This document shows, piece by piece, positions 44,866 to 53,831 of a stretch of DNA of 64,000 nucleotides. Each line of letters begins with the position of its first letter. Position 1 is the first letter of the stretch. The DNA is taken from the NCBI GenBank assembly GCA_022340805.1, contig JAJDNF010000054.1, forward strand, positions 62,001 through 126,000, given 5' to 3'. Made by a program: the position numbers and the translations under genes. The notes beneath the pieces were generated by a model, which searched no databases, was not told where the DNA came from, and saw only the letters and a list, made by a program, of their open reading frames with translations. Source of the DNA: Chromatiaceae bacterium (lineage in GTDB: Bacteria > Pseudomonadota > Gammaproteobacteria > Chromatiales > Chromatiaceae).

Positions 44866-45363
44866 TCAGCCTGGCGCACTGTAGCTTACCCGCAGTATCA
44901 CCAGTTCGACGCGACCTCCGGGCGTCTGTACGCTGATCGCGTCATCGGTCCGGCGCTTCAGTAGCGCACGAGCCATCGGCGAGTCGACGCTGATCCAGTT
45001 GCGCTTGGGGTCGAATTCGTCGGCGCCGACGATCCGATAGACGTTCTTCTTGCCAGCGTCGTCCTGCAGCGTGATCCAGGCGCCGAAGAACACCTGGTCT
45101 GTGCCCTCCGGCTGCGCATCGACCACCTTGAGGGTCGGCAGACGCTTCTGCAGGTAGCGGATGCGCCGGTCGATCTCGCGCAGCTGCTTTTTGCGGTAGA
45201 TGTATTCGGCATTCTCCGAGCGGTCGCCCTCGGCCGCCGCGGCACCCAGGTGTTTGACCACCTCGCGGCGCTTCTTCCACAACTCGTCCTGCTCGCGGTT
45301 CAGCGTCACCCAGCCGGCCCGTGTGATGTAGGGTGACCTTGCCGGTGCATGCTCCTGCATCAT
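44866..45363 (-). CDS. greB: Transcription elongation factor GreB
   Basis: The 165-residue protein has the Gre N-terminal coiled coil with the acidic tip '[35 protein letters not shown]', and the C-terminal domain '[14 protein letters not shown]', 'RIVGADEF' and '[14 protein letters not shown]', all typical of GreB rather than GreA. It stimulates RNA polymerase to cleave backtracked transcripts. The start overlaps the stop of a tiny membrane-protein gene, placing greB third in a minus-strand operon. ATG 45363 and ATG 45360 are both possible. Confidence 0.92.
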   Translation of the reverse strand: MMQEHAPARSPYITRAGWVTLNREQDELWKKRREVVKHLGAAAAEGDRSENAEYIYRKKQLREIDRRIRYLQKRLPTLKVVDAQPEGTDQVFFGAWITLQDDAGKKNVYRIVGADEFDPKRNWISVDSPMARALLKRRTDDAISVQTPGGRVELVILRVSYSAPG

Positions 45364-45533
45364 TGGCTGCGCACCCCGCTGGTGATCAGCCACAGATAGC
45401 CGACAAACACCACCAGGCCGACGATAGCCATCGTCCACGGGCCACGATAGCTCGGCGCACCGGGTCGCGGCCGGCGGCGTATGTCGCGCGCCCACAGCAG
45501 GGCGCCCAGGATCAGCGCCAGACCGAGGAACAC
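45360..45533 (-). CDS. Small two-helix membrane protein upstream of greB
   Basis: A 57-codon frame starting at GTG encodes [20 protein letters not shown], a basic Pro/Arg linker, then a second hydrophobic segment ([19 protein letters not shown]) ending VRSQ. It starts one base after the stop of the CoA-binding protein gene, and its stop overlaps the greB ATG (ATGA). Both junctions are typical of real coupled genes. No family was recognised. It is easily missed because of its length. Confidence 0.7.
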   Translation of the reverse strand: MFLGLALILGALLWARDIRRRPRPGAPSYRGPWTMAIVGLVVFVGYLWLITSGVRSQ

Positions 45534-45534
45534 G

Positions 45535-45909
45535 CTAGAACTGGCCGGTCCTGATCATCACCAGGGTGCAGGCCTCGAACCATTCGATGCCGGCACGATC
45601 CAGGCGAGTTTGCACCAGCCGGCTCTCGGTGCCGGGATTGAAGATCACCCGTCCGGGCTTGAGGCGCACGATGTCGTCCGCCTGCGGCTCGAGCAGTTGC
45701 GGACCTACGTACAGGGTGAGCGTGTCGACCGGATCGGGGATGGCGTCCAGGCTGTGCGCGACCGGCAGCGCCTCGACCTCTTCAAAGCGCGGGTGGATCG
45801 GTGTGATGTGATAGCCGTGCTGTTTCAGCAGCCGGATGCACTGGTTGGCGTAGCGCGCGGGTTTGGGGCTGGCGCCCAATACCGCGACGTGGTGATCACT
45901 GTTGCTCAT
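45535..45909 (-). CDS. CoA-binding-domain protein (YccU-like)
   Basis: The 124-residue protein is a stand-alone CoA_binding_2 Rossmann domain: 'VAVLGASPKPARYANQCIRLLKQHGY', 'ITPIHPRFEEVEALPVAHSLDAIPDPVDTLTLYV' and 'VIFNPGTESRLVQ ... WFEACTLVMIRTGQF'. Comparable E. coli protein YccU binds CoA; its function is not established. It is the first gene of the unit with the small membrane protein and greB. Confidence 0.82.
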   Translation of the reverse strand: MSNSDHHVAVLGASPKPARYANQCIRLLKQHGYHITPIHPRFEEVEALPVAHSLDAIPDPVDTLTLYVGPQLLEPQADDIVRLKPGRVIFNPGTESRLVQTRLDRAGIEWFEACTLVMIRTGQF

Positions 45910-46011
45910 GCTGGCGAACCCGAATCGGACGATGTGGGGATGATAAACCGCCCATCGGTGCGCTTCACACCTTAGAATAAGGGTCGATTAATCGAAGTCT
46001 GGAGTCTGACG

Positions 46012-46476
46012 ATGATGGGTTTTGCCGTGCTGCTGCATGTGATGGCAGTTGTGATCTGGGTCGGTGGGATGTTTTTCGCGTACGTGGTGCTGCGGCCGGT
46101 CGCGGCCGGTCAGCTGGAGCCGCCGGCGCGCCTGACCCTGTGGGCGGGTGTGTTTGGCAGGTTTTTCCCCTGGGTGTGGGCCTGTGTGGGCGTGGTCCTC
46201 GCCACCGGTCTGTGGATGATATTTGCGGTATTCGGCGGCATGGGCGGGGTCGGCCTGTACGTACATGCGATGTTCGGACTCGGCCTGCTGATGATGCTGA
46301 TCTTCTTCCACGTGTTTTTCGCCCCCTACGGGCGCCTCAAGCGGGCGGTTGCGGCACAGGACTGGCAGGCCGGCGGCAAGGCGCTTGCGCAGATCCGCAT
46401 GCTGGTGGGTATCAATACCCTGATCGGTCTGCTGACGATCGCGGTAGGGGCCGCTGGCCGTTACCTGGTGCCTTGA
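46012..46476 (+). CDS. CopD-family four-helix membrane protein
   Basis: The 154-residue protein has four transmembrane helices. 'FAVLLHVMAVVIWVGGMFFAYVVLRP' and 'VGLYVHAMFGLGLLMMLIFFHVFFAPY' carry histidines at the membrane positions seen in CopD-like and related heme/copper membrane domains. The final helix is 'INTLIGLLTIAVGAAGRYL'. No CopC partner is nearby. A role in copper, heme or respiratory assembly is possible, not shown. Confidence 0.75.
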   Translation: MMGFAVLLHVMAVVIWVGGMFFAYVVLRPVAAGQLEPPARLTLWAGVFGRFFPWVWACVGVVLATGLWMIFAVFGGMGGVGLYVHAMFGLGLLMMLIFFHVFFAPYGRLKRAVAAQDWQAGGKALAQIRMLVGINTLIGLLTIAVGAAGRYLVP

Positions 46477-46697
46477 CTGGCGCAGTCGTCCGCCGACAAT
46501 CCCGGGTTTCTGTCGTCGGCGCGCGATGTGGTTGTGCGGTAGCGTCTTAAGCGAATGGAATTTAACGGGTTTCGTCCGGTGCAGCATAAAGGTCTGGCAG
46601 GCCGCGGTACGCGGGTTTAATGTCGTGTGGTGATTTTCACGCGCGTGCAGTCTGCGCCGGCCTATGTTTGGGGTGAGTGTTTTCCGGAGGTAGAGAA

Positions 46698-47747
46698 ATG
46701 ACCGACATTCAGCGCCTGCTCGGCGACGAGAGCGAGTACCTGTTGGGCCACCGTTGCGCGACCATTGCGCGTGACATGCTGCATGTGCCGGGCCCGGATT
46801 TTGTCGATCGGGTCACCGCGCAGTCGGACCGCAAACCCGGCGTGCTGCGCGGCCTGCAGACCCTGCTCGATCATGGCCGCCTCGGCGGTACCGGTTACCT
46901 GTCCATCCTGCCGGTCGACCAGGGCGTCGAACACGCCGGTGGCGCGTCGTTTGCGCCCAACCCGATCTATTTCGACCCGGAGAACATCATCCAGCTGGCG
47001 ATGGTCGGTGGCTGCAACGCAGTGGCCTCGACGCTCGGCGTGCTCGGCTCGGTCGGCCGACGCTACGCACACAAAATCCCGTTCCTGGTCAAACTCAACC
47101 ACAACGAACTGCTGACCTATCCGAACATCTACGATCAGACGCTGTTCGCGAGTGTCGAGCAGGCCTTCGACATGGGCGCGGTCGCGGTCGGCGCGACCAT
47201 CTACTTCGGAGCCCCCGAGTCGCGCCGCCAGATCCTCGAGATCAGCGAGGCATTCCAGCGTGCGCACGAACTCGGCATGGTGACGGTACTGTGGGCCTAC
47301 CTGCGCAACAATGCCTTCAAGAAGGACGGGGTCGATTACCACGAGTCGGCCGATCTGACCGGGCAGGCGAACCACCTTGCCGTGACCATCGAGGCGGATA
47401 TCGTAAAGCAGAAGCAGGCGACCTGTAACGGCGGCTACAAGGCGATCTCGTTCGGCAAGACCCACGCGAAAGTGTATGACGAGCTGACCAGCGAACACCC
47501 CATCGACCTGGTCCGCTACCAGGTGGCGAACTGCTACATGGGCCGCATCGGCATGATCAACTCTGGCGGCCCGTCGGGCCATGACGATCTGCACCAGGCG
47601 GTACGTACTGCGGTGATCAACAAGCGTGCCGGGGGCATGGGGCTGATCTCGGGGCGCAAGGCCTTCCAGAAGCCGATGGACGAGGGGGTGCGGCTGTTGA
47701 ACGCAATCCAGGACGTGTACCTGTCCGAGCAGGTGACGATCGCGTGA
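46698..47747 (+). CDS. fbaB: Class I fructose-bisphosphate aldolase (DhnA/FbaB type)
   Basis: A GGAGG ribosome-binding site precedes the ATG of a 349-residue protein. The archaeal-type class I aldolase pattern is clear: '[22 protein letters not shown]', '[16 protein letters not shown]', '[18 protein letters not shown]', '[14 protein letters not shown]' and '[18 protein letters not shown]'. It cleaves or forms fructose 1,6-bisphosphate through a lysine Schiff base. In autotrophs or gluconeogenic bacteria this form often serves the anabolic direction. It has a long 5' leader of more than 200 bases without other genes. Confidence 0.93.
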   Translation: MTDIQRLLGDESEYLLGHRCATIARDMLHVPGPDFVDRVTAQSDRKPGVLRGLQTLLDHGRLGGTGYLSILPVDQGVEHAGGASFAPNPIYFDPENIIQLAMVGGCNAVASTLGVLGSVGRRYAHKIPFLVKLNHNELLTYPNIYDQTLFASVEQAFDMGAVAVGATIYFGAPESRRQILEISEAFQRAHELGMVTVLWAYLRNNAFKKDGVDYHESADLTGQANHLAVTIEADIVKQKQATCNGGYKAISFGKTHAKVYDELTSEHPIDLVRYQVANCYMGRIGMINSGGPSGHDDLHQAVRTAVINKRAGGMGLISGRKAFQKPMDEGVRLLNAIQDVYLSEQVTIA

Positions 47748-47842
47748 AGCGCTGACCTCGTTCTTTACCTGACAGGGTCGGCCGCGGCATCGGCGCAGCC
47801 CAACGCGCACCGTAACCATGGGTCTGATACGCTCAGCCGCTC

Positions 47843-48457
47843 ATGAGCGACGTTACACTGCACCATCACGATCTGGTCGCGTGCCACGAATGCGACCTGT
47901 TGCAGCATCTGCCCTCGGAGCGCCGCGGCGGGCGGGTGCGTTGCCGGCGCTGCGGGTGCGTATTGCACCACTCCGGGCATGACATCGTGGCCGTGCCGCT
48001 GGCACTGGGCATCACTGCGCTGATCCTGTTCGCGCTCAGCAATGCCTTTCCGCTACTCGAATTTGCGCTGCAGGGGCAGCGCGACGCCACCTACTTGTTG
48101 GCCGGTATTCGGGAGTTGTACGCCCAGCAAATGCCGATCCTGGCCAGCGTGGTGCTGTTTACCACCGTGATTGCGCCGTTGCTGCACATCGCTTTGTTGA
48201 TCTACATCTATCTGCCGTTGTCGCTGGGGCACCGGCCGCCCGCGTTTGCGGCGGCAATGCGTGCCACCCGGGCGATACTGCCGTGGAGCATGTTGGAGAT
48301 CTTCCTGCTCGGTGTGCTGGTCGCCGCGGTGAAGCTGGCCGAACAGGCGACCATCGTGCCTGGGCCCGCAGCCTGGGCGCTGGGCCTGCTGGTGGTCGTG
48401 CTGGCCGCAGCGGCCAGCCAGGTTCATCCGCATCGGCTATGGGATCGGGTCGCATGA
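47843..48457 (+). CDS. pqiA: Paraquat-inducible protein A, N-terminal half (PqiA1)
   Basis: The 204-residue protein has a zinc-ribbon head ('CHECDLLQHLP' and 'RCRRCGCVLH') and four membrane helices ('LGITALILFALSNAFPLLEFALQG', 'MPILASVVLFTTVIAPLLHIALLIYIYLP'). E. coli PqiA has two such halves in one chain; here the second half is a separate gene overlapping by four bases. PqiABC forms an intermembrane lipid transport path with PqiB spanning the periplasm. Confidence 0.88.
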   Translation: MSDVTLHHHDLVACHECDLLQHLPSERRGGRVRCRRCGCVLHHSGHDIVAVPLALGITALILFALSNAFPLLEFALQGQRDATYLLAGIRELYAQQMPILASVVLFTTVIAPLLHIALLIYIYLPLSLGHRPPAFAAAMRATRAILPWSMLEIFLLGVLVAAVKLAEQATIVPGPAAWALGLLVVVLAAAASQVHPHRLWDRVA

Positions 48458-49098
48458 ATCAGCCGGGCGAGACCGCATTCGCGCGCGACCTGATCGCCTG
48501 CCACACCTGTGGCCTGGTGAACCGCCGCCTGGCTGCCGGTATCGGCGCGCGCTGTGCACGCTGCGGCGCGGTCCTGCATCGTCGCATCCCGCGCAGCCTG
48601 TCGCGCAGCTGGGCCTTCCTGGTCGCCGCGATCATGCTGTACCTGCCGGCCAATGTGCTGCCGATCATGCACGTGACGACCCTTGGCAGGTCGCGCTCGG
48701 ATACCATATTGAGCGGTGCCGAGTACCTGCTGGCGCACGGCATGTGGCCGTTGGCGTTGATCGTGTTCGTGGCCAGCATCCTGGTGCCGCTGACCAAGAT
48801 CGCGATCCTGATCTACCTGTTGCTGTCCGTGCACCTGCGCTCCGCGGCGCGGCCGATGGATCGCCTGCGCCTTTATCGTTTCACTGAGTTCGTCGGACGC
48901 TGGTCAATGGTCGATGTGTTCGTGGTCACGGTGCTGGTCGCGCTGGTGCACCTGGGCCGTGTCGCCGAGATCGAGGCGGGACTGGGTGCATTGTTTTTCG
49001 CCGGCGTCGTGGTGCTGACCATGCTCGCCGCCAAAACCTTCGATCCACGTCTGATATGGGATAACGTCAAGCCCGATGGCCGATCAACCGCACATTGA
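48454..49098 (+). CDS. pqiA: Paraquat-inducible protein A, C-terminal half (PqiA2)
   Basis: The 214-residue second PqiA half has its own zinc-ribbon ('CHTCGLVNRRL', 'CARCGAVLHRR') and four helices, including 'SWAFLVAAIMLYLPANVLPIMHV' and 'WSMVDVFVVTVLVALVHLG', both family hallmarks. It overlaps PqiA1 by four bases and PqiB by 23 bases. The two halves probably form a heterodimer that stands in for the duplicated single-chain PqiA. Confidence 0.88.
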   Translation: MNQPGETAFARDLIACHTCGLVNRRLAAGIGARCARCGAVLHRRIPRSLSRSWAFLVAAIMLYLPANVLPIMHVTTLGRSRSDTILSGAEYLLAHGMWPLALIVFVASILVPLTKIAILIYLLLSVHLRSAARPMDRLRLYRFTEFVGRWSMVDVFVVTVLVALVHLGRVAEIEAGLGALFFAGVVVLTMLAAKTFDPRLIWDNVKPDGRSTAH

Positions 49099-50686
49099 TG
49101 AGCCGCTGCCCGAGGCCCTGCTCGACGAGCGCCGGCGTGTCTCGCTGGTCTGGCTGATACCCCTGGTTGCACTGGTCTCGGCGATCTGGCTGGGGTACCG
49201 CGCGTACGAGCAGCAGGGGCCCCTGGTGAGCATCAGCTTTCGCACCGCCGAGGGCCTGGAGGCAGGCAAGACGCGGGTGCGCTTCAAGGACGTCGATGTC
49301 GGTGTCGTCGAGGCGATCGAGCTTACGCCGGACCTTGGCAAGGTCCAGGTGCGGGTCCGTTTGGCTGCAAATGTCGGGCATTTTCTGAACGACCAGGCGC
49401 GCTTCTGGGTGGTGCGGCCGCGCCTGTCGGGCGGGCGGGTGTCCGGGCTCGAGACCCTGCTGGGCGGCACCTACATCGGCGCCGACTTTGCTCTCGACGG
49501 CGTCGAGCGGCGCGTGTTCGAGGGCCTGGAGACGCCGCCGATCGTGACCGCGACCCAACCTGGCAAGGTATTCACGCTGCATGCGGCCTCGCTGGGTTCC
49601 CTTTCCGAGGGATCGCCGGTGCGGTTTCGCGGGATCGAGGTAGGCAGGGTCGTGGGCTATGCGCTGCGCGAGCAGGGCGGGCTGGATGTCCAGGTGTTTG
49701 TCGACGCCCCGCACGATGCCCAGGTGGGTGTCAACACCCGGTTTTGGAACGTCTCCGGGGTGGGTCTGACGCTGGACGCCAGTGGCATCAGGTTGAACTC
49801 GGATTCGCTGGCCTCGATTCTTTTGGGGGGCATTGCGTTTGGCACGCCGGACGGGACGGGGCCCGGTGAGCCAGCCGTCGAGGGTGCCGGTTTCCAGCTG
49901 TTCGCCAGCGAAGATCTGGCGATGGAGCGCCGCTTCCTGCAACGTGAGATGTGGCAGTTGGCGTTTACCGGCTCGGTAAGGGGGCTGTTGCCGGGCGCGC
50001 CGGTGGAACTTCGCGGCATCCGCATCGGCGATGTGCGCGATGTGCAGCTGCGCCTGGATATGAACGATCTAGAGACCCAGATCCCGGTCACGATCGCGAT
50101 CGAGCCGGGACGCCTGGGGATTGCGCCTGCGGTGGGTGCGCAGGACGGCGCGCAGTCGGCCAACCGGGCGCTCTGGGACCGACTGGTCGCCAACGGCCTG
50201 CGCGCCCAGATCAAGACCGCCAACCTGTTGACCGGCGCGCTGTACGTAGATCTCGATTTCTACCCGGATGATGCGCCACGCGAGATTGTCTGGGACGAGG
50301 GGTTGCCGCGGCTGCCTACGGTGCCGACAGCCCTCGACGAGCTTCGCGGCCTGTTGACGCGCCTGGCGCGTCTGCCACTGGATCGGATGGGCGACGATCT
50401 GGGCAAGAGCCTCGCGGCCCTGCACCAGACCATGGAGTCGACCAATGCGCTGCTCCAGCGCCTCGACCGCGAGACGGTATCGGAACTCAGCAAGACCCTG
50501 GAGCAGACCCGCGTGACGCTGGTAGGCCTGGAGAAGGTGCTGGCGCCGAATTCGCCGCTGCAGGCCGAGGCCAGCCGGGTCCTGCGGGAGCTGGGGGCTG
50601 CGGCGCGCTCGTTCCGTATCATGGCGGACTACCTGGAGCGTCATCCTGAGGCTCTGATCCGTGGCAAGGGGGCCAATGGCCAATGA
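49076..50686 (+). CDS. pqiB: Intermembrane transport protein PqiB (three MCE domains)
   Basis: The 536-residue protein has one N-terminal transmembrane helix ('VSLVWLIPLVALVSAIWLGYRA') and three MCE/MlaD repeats. Their start motifs recur: 'SFRTAEGLEAGKTRVRFKDVDVG', 'SLGSLSEGSPVRFRGIEVG' and 'SVRGLLPGAPVELRGIRIG'. A helical C-terminus ('ALHQTMESTNALLQRLDRETVSELSKTLEQTR') forms the needle. This is the PqiB arrangement, a syringe-like hexamer bridging inner and outer membrane for lipid transport. Confidence 0.93.
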   Translation: MADQPHIDEPLPEALLDERRRVSLVWLIPLVALVSAIWLGYRAYEQQGPLVSISFRTAEGLEAGKTRVRFKDVDVGVVEAIELTPDLGKVQVRVRLAANVGHFLNDQARFWVVRPRLSGGRVSGLETLLGGTYIGADFALDGVERRVFEGLETPPIVTATQPGKVFTLHAASLGSLSEGSPVRFRGIEVGRVVGYALREQGGLDVQVFVDAPHDAQVGVNTRFWNVSGVGLTLDASGIRLNSDSLASILLGGIAFGTPDGTGPGEPAVEGAGFQLFASEDLAMERRFLQREMWQLAFTGSVRGLLPGAPVELRGIRIGDVRDVQLRLDMNDLETQIPVTIAIEPGRLGIAPAVGAQDGAQSANRALWDRLVANGLRAQIKTANLLTGALYVDLDFYPDDAPREIVWDEGLPRLPTVPTALDELRGLLTRLARLPLDRMGDDLGKSLAALHQTMESTNALLQRLDRETVSELSKTLEQTRVTLVGLEKVLAPNSPLQAEASRVLRELGAAARSFRIMADYLERHPEALIRGKGANGQ

Positions 50687-51282
50687 GTAAGCGTGTTATC
50701 GGCCGAGTCGCCGGCATCCTGTTGAGTCTGGCCCTGGCGGCCTGCGCCAGCACGCCCGCGGCACGCTTCTACGCCCTGAGCGCGGTCACGCCAAGCGCAT
50801 CGGCGCAACCTCGGGATGTCTCGGTGGCGCTGGGCCCGATCGACCTGCCCCAGTACCTGGAGCGGCCCCAGATCGTGACGCGCACCGGTGACAACCGGCT
50901 GAATGTTGACGAGTTCAATCGCTGGGGGGGGGCACTGGAGGAGGAGGTCAGCAAGGTGCTCGCACGCTATCTCGGCGGCAGGCTTGGGACGCAGCGCGTC
51001 TACGGTTACCCCAGCCGGATCGCGGTCGATACCGACTACCGCATCGCGATCGAGATTCGCACCTTCGATGGCGCCCTGGGCGGTGATGTCGATCTCGAGG
51101 TGGCCTGGTCGTTATTCAACGACCGTAACGGCGCCGTGCTGCAGACAGGACAGTCCAGTTACCATGGCAACGCGAACGGGGCGGATTATGCGGCCTATGC
51201 CGCCGCGCTCAGTGGCTTGCTGAGCCAGTTCGGGAACGATCTGGCTGCGGCGGTGGGCGCCGTGGAGCCGGCGCAGCCCTGA
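50683..51282 (+). CDS. pqiC: Outer-membrane lipoprotein PqiC
   Basis: The 199-residue precursor has a lipoprotein signal ('GILLSLALAACASTP', lipobox LAAC with acylated Cys). The mature DUF330/ABC-auxiliary domain reads 'FYALSAVTPSASAQPRDVSVALGPIDLPQYLERPQIVTRTG', 'NRWGGALEEEVSKVLARYL' and ends in a helical region. PqiC is the outer-membrane partner of PqiAB. The start overlaps the pqiB stop by four bases. Confidence 0.92.
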   Translation: MSKRVIGRVAGILLSLALAACASTPAARFYALSAVTPSASAQPRDVSVALGPIDLPQYLERPQIVTRTGDNRLNVDEFNRWGGALEEEVSKVLARYLGGRLGTQRVYGYPSRIAVDTDYRIAIEIRTFDGALGGDVDLEVAWSLFNDRNGAVLQTGQSSYHGNANGADYAAYAAALSGLLSQFGNDLAAAVGAVEPAQP

Positions 51283-51303
51283 CGGCCTCGCGGCTGCATC
51301 AGG

Positions 51304-51335
51304 CAAAGAAAAGGCCCGTCGCGGTGCGACGGGCC
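51304..51335 (-). terminator. Rho-independent terminator on the minus strand
   Basis: Read on the minus strand, GGCCCGTCGC and GCGACGGGCC pair around an ACC loop, followed by TTTTCTTT. It ends transcripts from the downstream lipoprotein gene, and the hairpin could also slow plus-strand pqi transcripts. Confidence 0.75.
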
Positions 51336-51504
51336 AACGAGATAGTCAGGAGGAGTGAGATCCTGCGCAACACGCTCAGTGATGAATGTGCTGCGTTGAG
51401 TTGAAGTGTGGTGCAAGCCTGCGCACGGCGCATTGACTTCGATCAATCCATCATCAATTTCTGATCTTCAGTGCTGCGACGGTCGTGTCGCCGGCGCCCC
51501 TTCG

Positions 51505-52443
51505 CTACTTCGAGGCCTCGGCCAGTTTCTGTGGCTCGCTGCGGAGGTCGGCGAGATCCCAGTGACATTGCCGCTCGATGATGTCGAACAGCTGGTCGTC
51601 GGTCTTGTGCAGCATGGTCAGCTTGGGGTCGCTGTCCCCGGGTTTTGGTCGCTGGTCCCACAAGAACTTCGGCGACAGTTTGCAGCGGCTCTTCGGGTAC
51701 TTGGACGGGTAGGAGACCTCGGCAAACTTGGTCTGGCCCCAGACCTTCGCGCGTCGTGGCGCCTCGCCGCGCTGCGCTACGGTAATCGCCAGGTACTTGC
51801 CCTGGTAGCGGATCTCGGGATTGCGCCGCGCGTAGCGGCTCTTGTTGAAATCGATCGGGGCCTCGCTCAGTGCCCCGCCCGCCAGTTCCATAGTCTTCTC
51901 GTCGACCAGTACCTGCTCCCCGGTAGGCAGGGTGACCTCCAGAAGACCTTTGCTGTGATCGACATGTAGCGCCGGCAGCTGTCTGCGCGGGAAGAAATGC
52001 AACTCGCGGAACATGTTGTCCTGGCTGAAACGCCCGGAGATTCTTACGTCGTCATTGACGGCGAGGTAGATGTCCTCGCGCGCGCGGTCGGCGAACAGGA
52101 AGGCGTACTCGCGCCGGGCACCCTTTTTCTTCAGCCCTACCGGGTTGATCTTGGGTGAACCGTCATTCAGCAACGAGAAGCCGACCACCGAGCGTTCTCC
52201 GCCGGGCTGATAGAAGTAGTAGCGCAGGCCGTCGATCGAGGTCGCACCGATGCTCCGGTCGTAGCGGTGCTGGTCACGAATGCTGTCGCGTTCTGGGAGG
52301 GATTCCTGGGCCAGCACGGCGAGGCTGTCGAAACGCGGTGGCGGTGCCGGTTTTATCTCAGCGACCGGGGGTGGTGGCTCCTGTTTGACTGGCGCACAGG
52401 CCGCGAGGATGCCTGCGAGTCCGAGGGTGATGAGTCTACGCAA
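51505..52443 (-). CDS. Predicted lipoprotein, unknown function
   Basis: The TTG start behind GGGAGGG gives a lipoprotein signal (LRRLITLGLAGILAACAPV, lipobox LAAC) and a 312-residue precursor. A short Pro-rich tether ('KQEPPPPVAEIKPAPPP') follows the acylated Cys. The body is beta-rich with basic strands ('DGLRYYFYQPGGERSVVGFSL', 'GLKKKGARREYAFLFADRAREDIYLAVNDD') and ends 'HWDLADLRSEPQKLAEASK'. No domain was recognised. It is monocistronic with its own terminator. Confidence 0.7.
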   Translation of the reverse strand: MRRLITLGLAGILAACAPVKQEPPPPVAEIKPAPPPRFDSLAVLAQESLPERDSIRDQHRYDRSIGATSIDGLRYYFYQPGGERSVVGFSLLNDGSPKINPVGLKKKGARREYAFLFADRAREDIYLAVNDDVRISGRFSQDNMFRELHFFPRRQLPALHVDHSKGLLEVTLPTGEQVLVDEKTMELAGGALSEAPIDFNKSRYARRNPEIRYQGKYLAITVAQRGEAPRRAKVWGQTKFAEVSYPSKYPKSRCKLSPKFLWDQRPKPGDSDPKLTMLHKTDDQLFDIIERQCHWDLADLRSEPQKLAEASK

Positions 52444-52836
52444 TGTTGTCCCTCCCGTTTCCTGACTGAGTCTATAGAAATGAGGTCGATGCACCGGGCC
52501 TGCCGTATACTTCGGCACAAGCCGCAGGTGCCTTGCCTGGCCCGGGATACAGATTCTGCCCCGAAACCAGGCCTGTCGTCGCGTCCTGTACGCTGCGGCC
52601 GCAATGGGTGACAGCGGTTGCCGCGATGCGCGGGCACGGCGTAATCCGGTCGCCGGCCCCTCTCCGTCCAACGATCAGTTCGGCCGGAAACGCGGTCTCT
52701 TGAGTCGCCTGCCCACCATCATGGCCAATCTGTGACGCAGTCGGCGGTCGCGATGGATGCTACAACCCGGCCCGCCCGGCGCGCGTTACCGGGGACCGTG
52801 AATCCGCCCTCTCGGCGGGACCTGAATGCAGGTGAA
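52444..52836. other. Intergenic region upstream of the lipoprotein gene
   Basis: About 390 bases lie between the lipoprotein start and the 3' end of tRNA-Arg, both on the minus strand. Short GC hairpins occur just after the tRNA (CCGCC/GGCGG, 52798-52815). No gene is supported; a long open frame here has no family features. Confidence 0.45.
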
Positions 52837-52913
52837 TGGCGCGCCCGACAGGATTCGAACCTGTGACCCCCGCCTTCGGAGGGCGGTACTCTATCCAACT
52901 GAGCTACGGGCGC
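52837..52913 (-). tRNA. tRNA-Arg (anticodon CCG)
   Basis: Read on the minus strand, the 77-base sequence begins GCGCCCGTAGCTCAGTTGGA, has the anticodon arm CCGCC-CTCCGAA-GGCGG (anticodon CCG), the TTCGAAT T-loop and an encoded GCCA end. The acceptor stem GCGCCCG/CGGGCGC is perfect. CCG decodes the arginine codon CGG. Confidence 0.96.
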
Positions 52914-53015
52914 ATCGCCGCGCTATTCTCGCCTATTTGCGCCGCCGATCTCAATGAAATTTGGGGTTTTTTGTCCCGGCGATCGCGAATTTACGGCTCA
53001 CACGGGAAGGACTCC

Positions 53016-53717
53016 CTACAACAGCTGGTCGATCGACTGCTGGCACAGCAGCCCGCCGAGCACGATGGTGACCATGCCGAGCATCGCGGTCAATCCGTTG
53101 TGCGCCCAGGTGAGGCCCTGTGCTGACCAGCGCAATGGCAGGCTGATTGCGATGGCGAGTATTGTCATGCCGGCGATAGAGCCGAACGCGAACACTGCCA
53201 TGTAGGCGAGTCCGTACCATACCGACTGCACGCTGCCGAGCGCCAATACGATCAGCGCCGCCGACCCCGCCATGCCATGTACCATCCCCACGACGAGCGG
53301 GCGCCATGGCAGCGCGCTGAGGTGGCGATGGTGGTGCGGATTGCACGCATGATCCTGTCCGGGGAGATGGCTGTGGGCATGAAAGTGGGCCTTGCTCCCA
53401 TGGCGGTGGGCATGAAAGTGTACCCGCTGGCGCCGCAGGCGCAGCAGCACATCGGCGCCGAGCAGCACCAGCATGATGCCGACGGCCGATTCGAGAAGCA
53501 GGGCCAGACGCGGGCCTACCGCGCCGCCGATCAGAAGTACCGTGCCGCCGAACAGCAACAGCGTCAGGCTGTGCCCCAGGCCCCAGGCCGCGCCTTGGCG
53601 CGCCGCATCACGCAGGCTGCCGCCGCGCGTGCTGAGGCTGGCCACTGCCGCGAGGTGGTCTGCCTCGACGGCATGTTGCAGGCCGAGCAGCAGGCCGAGG
53701 ATCAGGACACTAAACAT
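53016..53717 (-). CDS. NicO/UreH-type nickel or cobalt transporter-like protein
   Basis: The 233-residue membrane protein begins '[23 protein letters not shown]', the H-x-V-x-A-D-H metal-site helix of nickel/cobalt permeases. '[17 protein letters not shown]' is the second conserved segment. A long His-rich loop ('[18 protein letters not shown]', then 'NPHHHRH') sits between helices 3 and 4, and '[17 protein letters not shown]' is the third motif. Import versus export direction is not decided by sequence. It lies 3 kb from hypF. Confidence 0.85.
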   Translation of the reverse strand: MFSVLILGLLLGLQHAVEADHLAAVASLSTRGGSLRDAARQGAAWGLGHSLTLLLFGGTVLLIGGAVGPRLALLLESAVGIMLVLLGADVLLRLRRQRVHFHAHRHGSKAHFHAHSHLPGQDHACNPHHHRHLSALPWRPLVVGMVHGMAGSAALIVLALGSVQSVWYGLAYMAVFAFGSIAGMTILAIAISLPLRWSAQGLTWAHNGLTAMLGMVTIVLGGLLCQQSIDQLL

Positions 53718-53831
53718 GGCGGACTCGGCTGGAGAGACAGCCGATTATTGCGGCAAAGGTTGGCGGCCACACTGCTGTCGGTCAATCCGGGGCGATTTTT
53801 CCCCGCGACTGGCCCCATTCGCCTCGGTCGA

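Noticed and set aside
52836-53126. Plus-strand frame starting [16 protein letters not shown]
   Set aside because: It is the reverse complement of the tRNA-Arg gene; this translation is a well-known spurious protein arising from tRNA antisense sequence.
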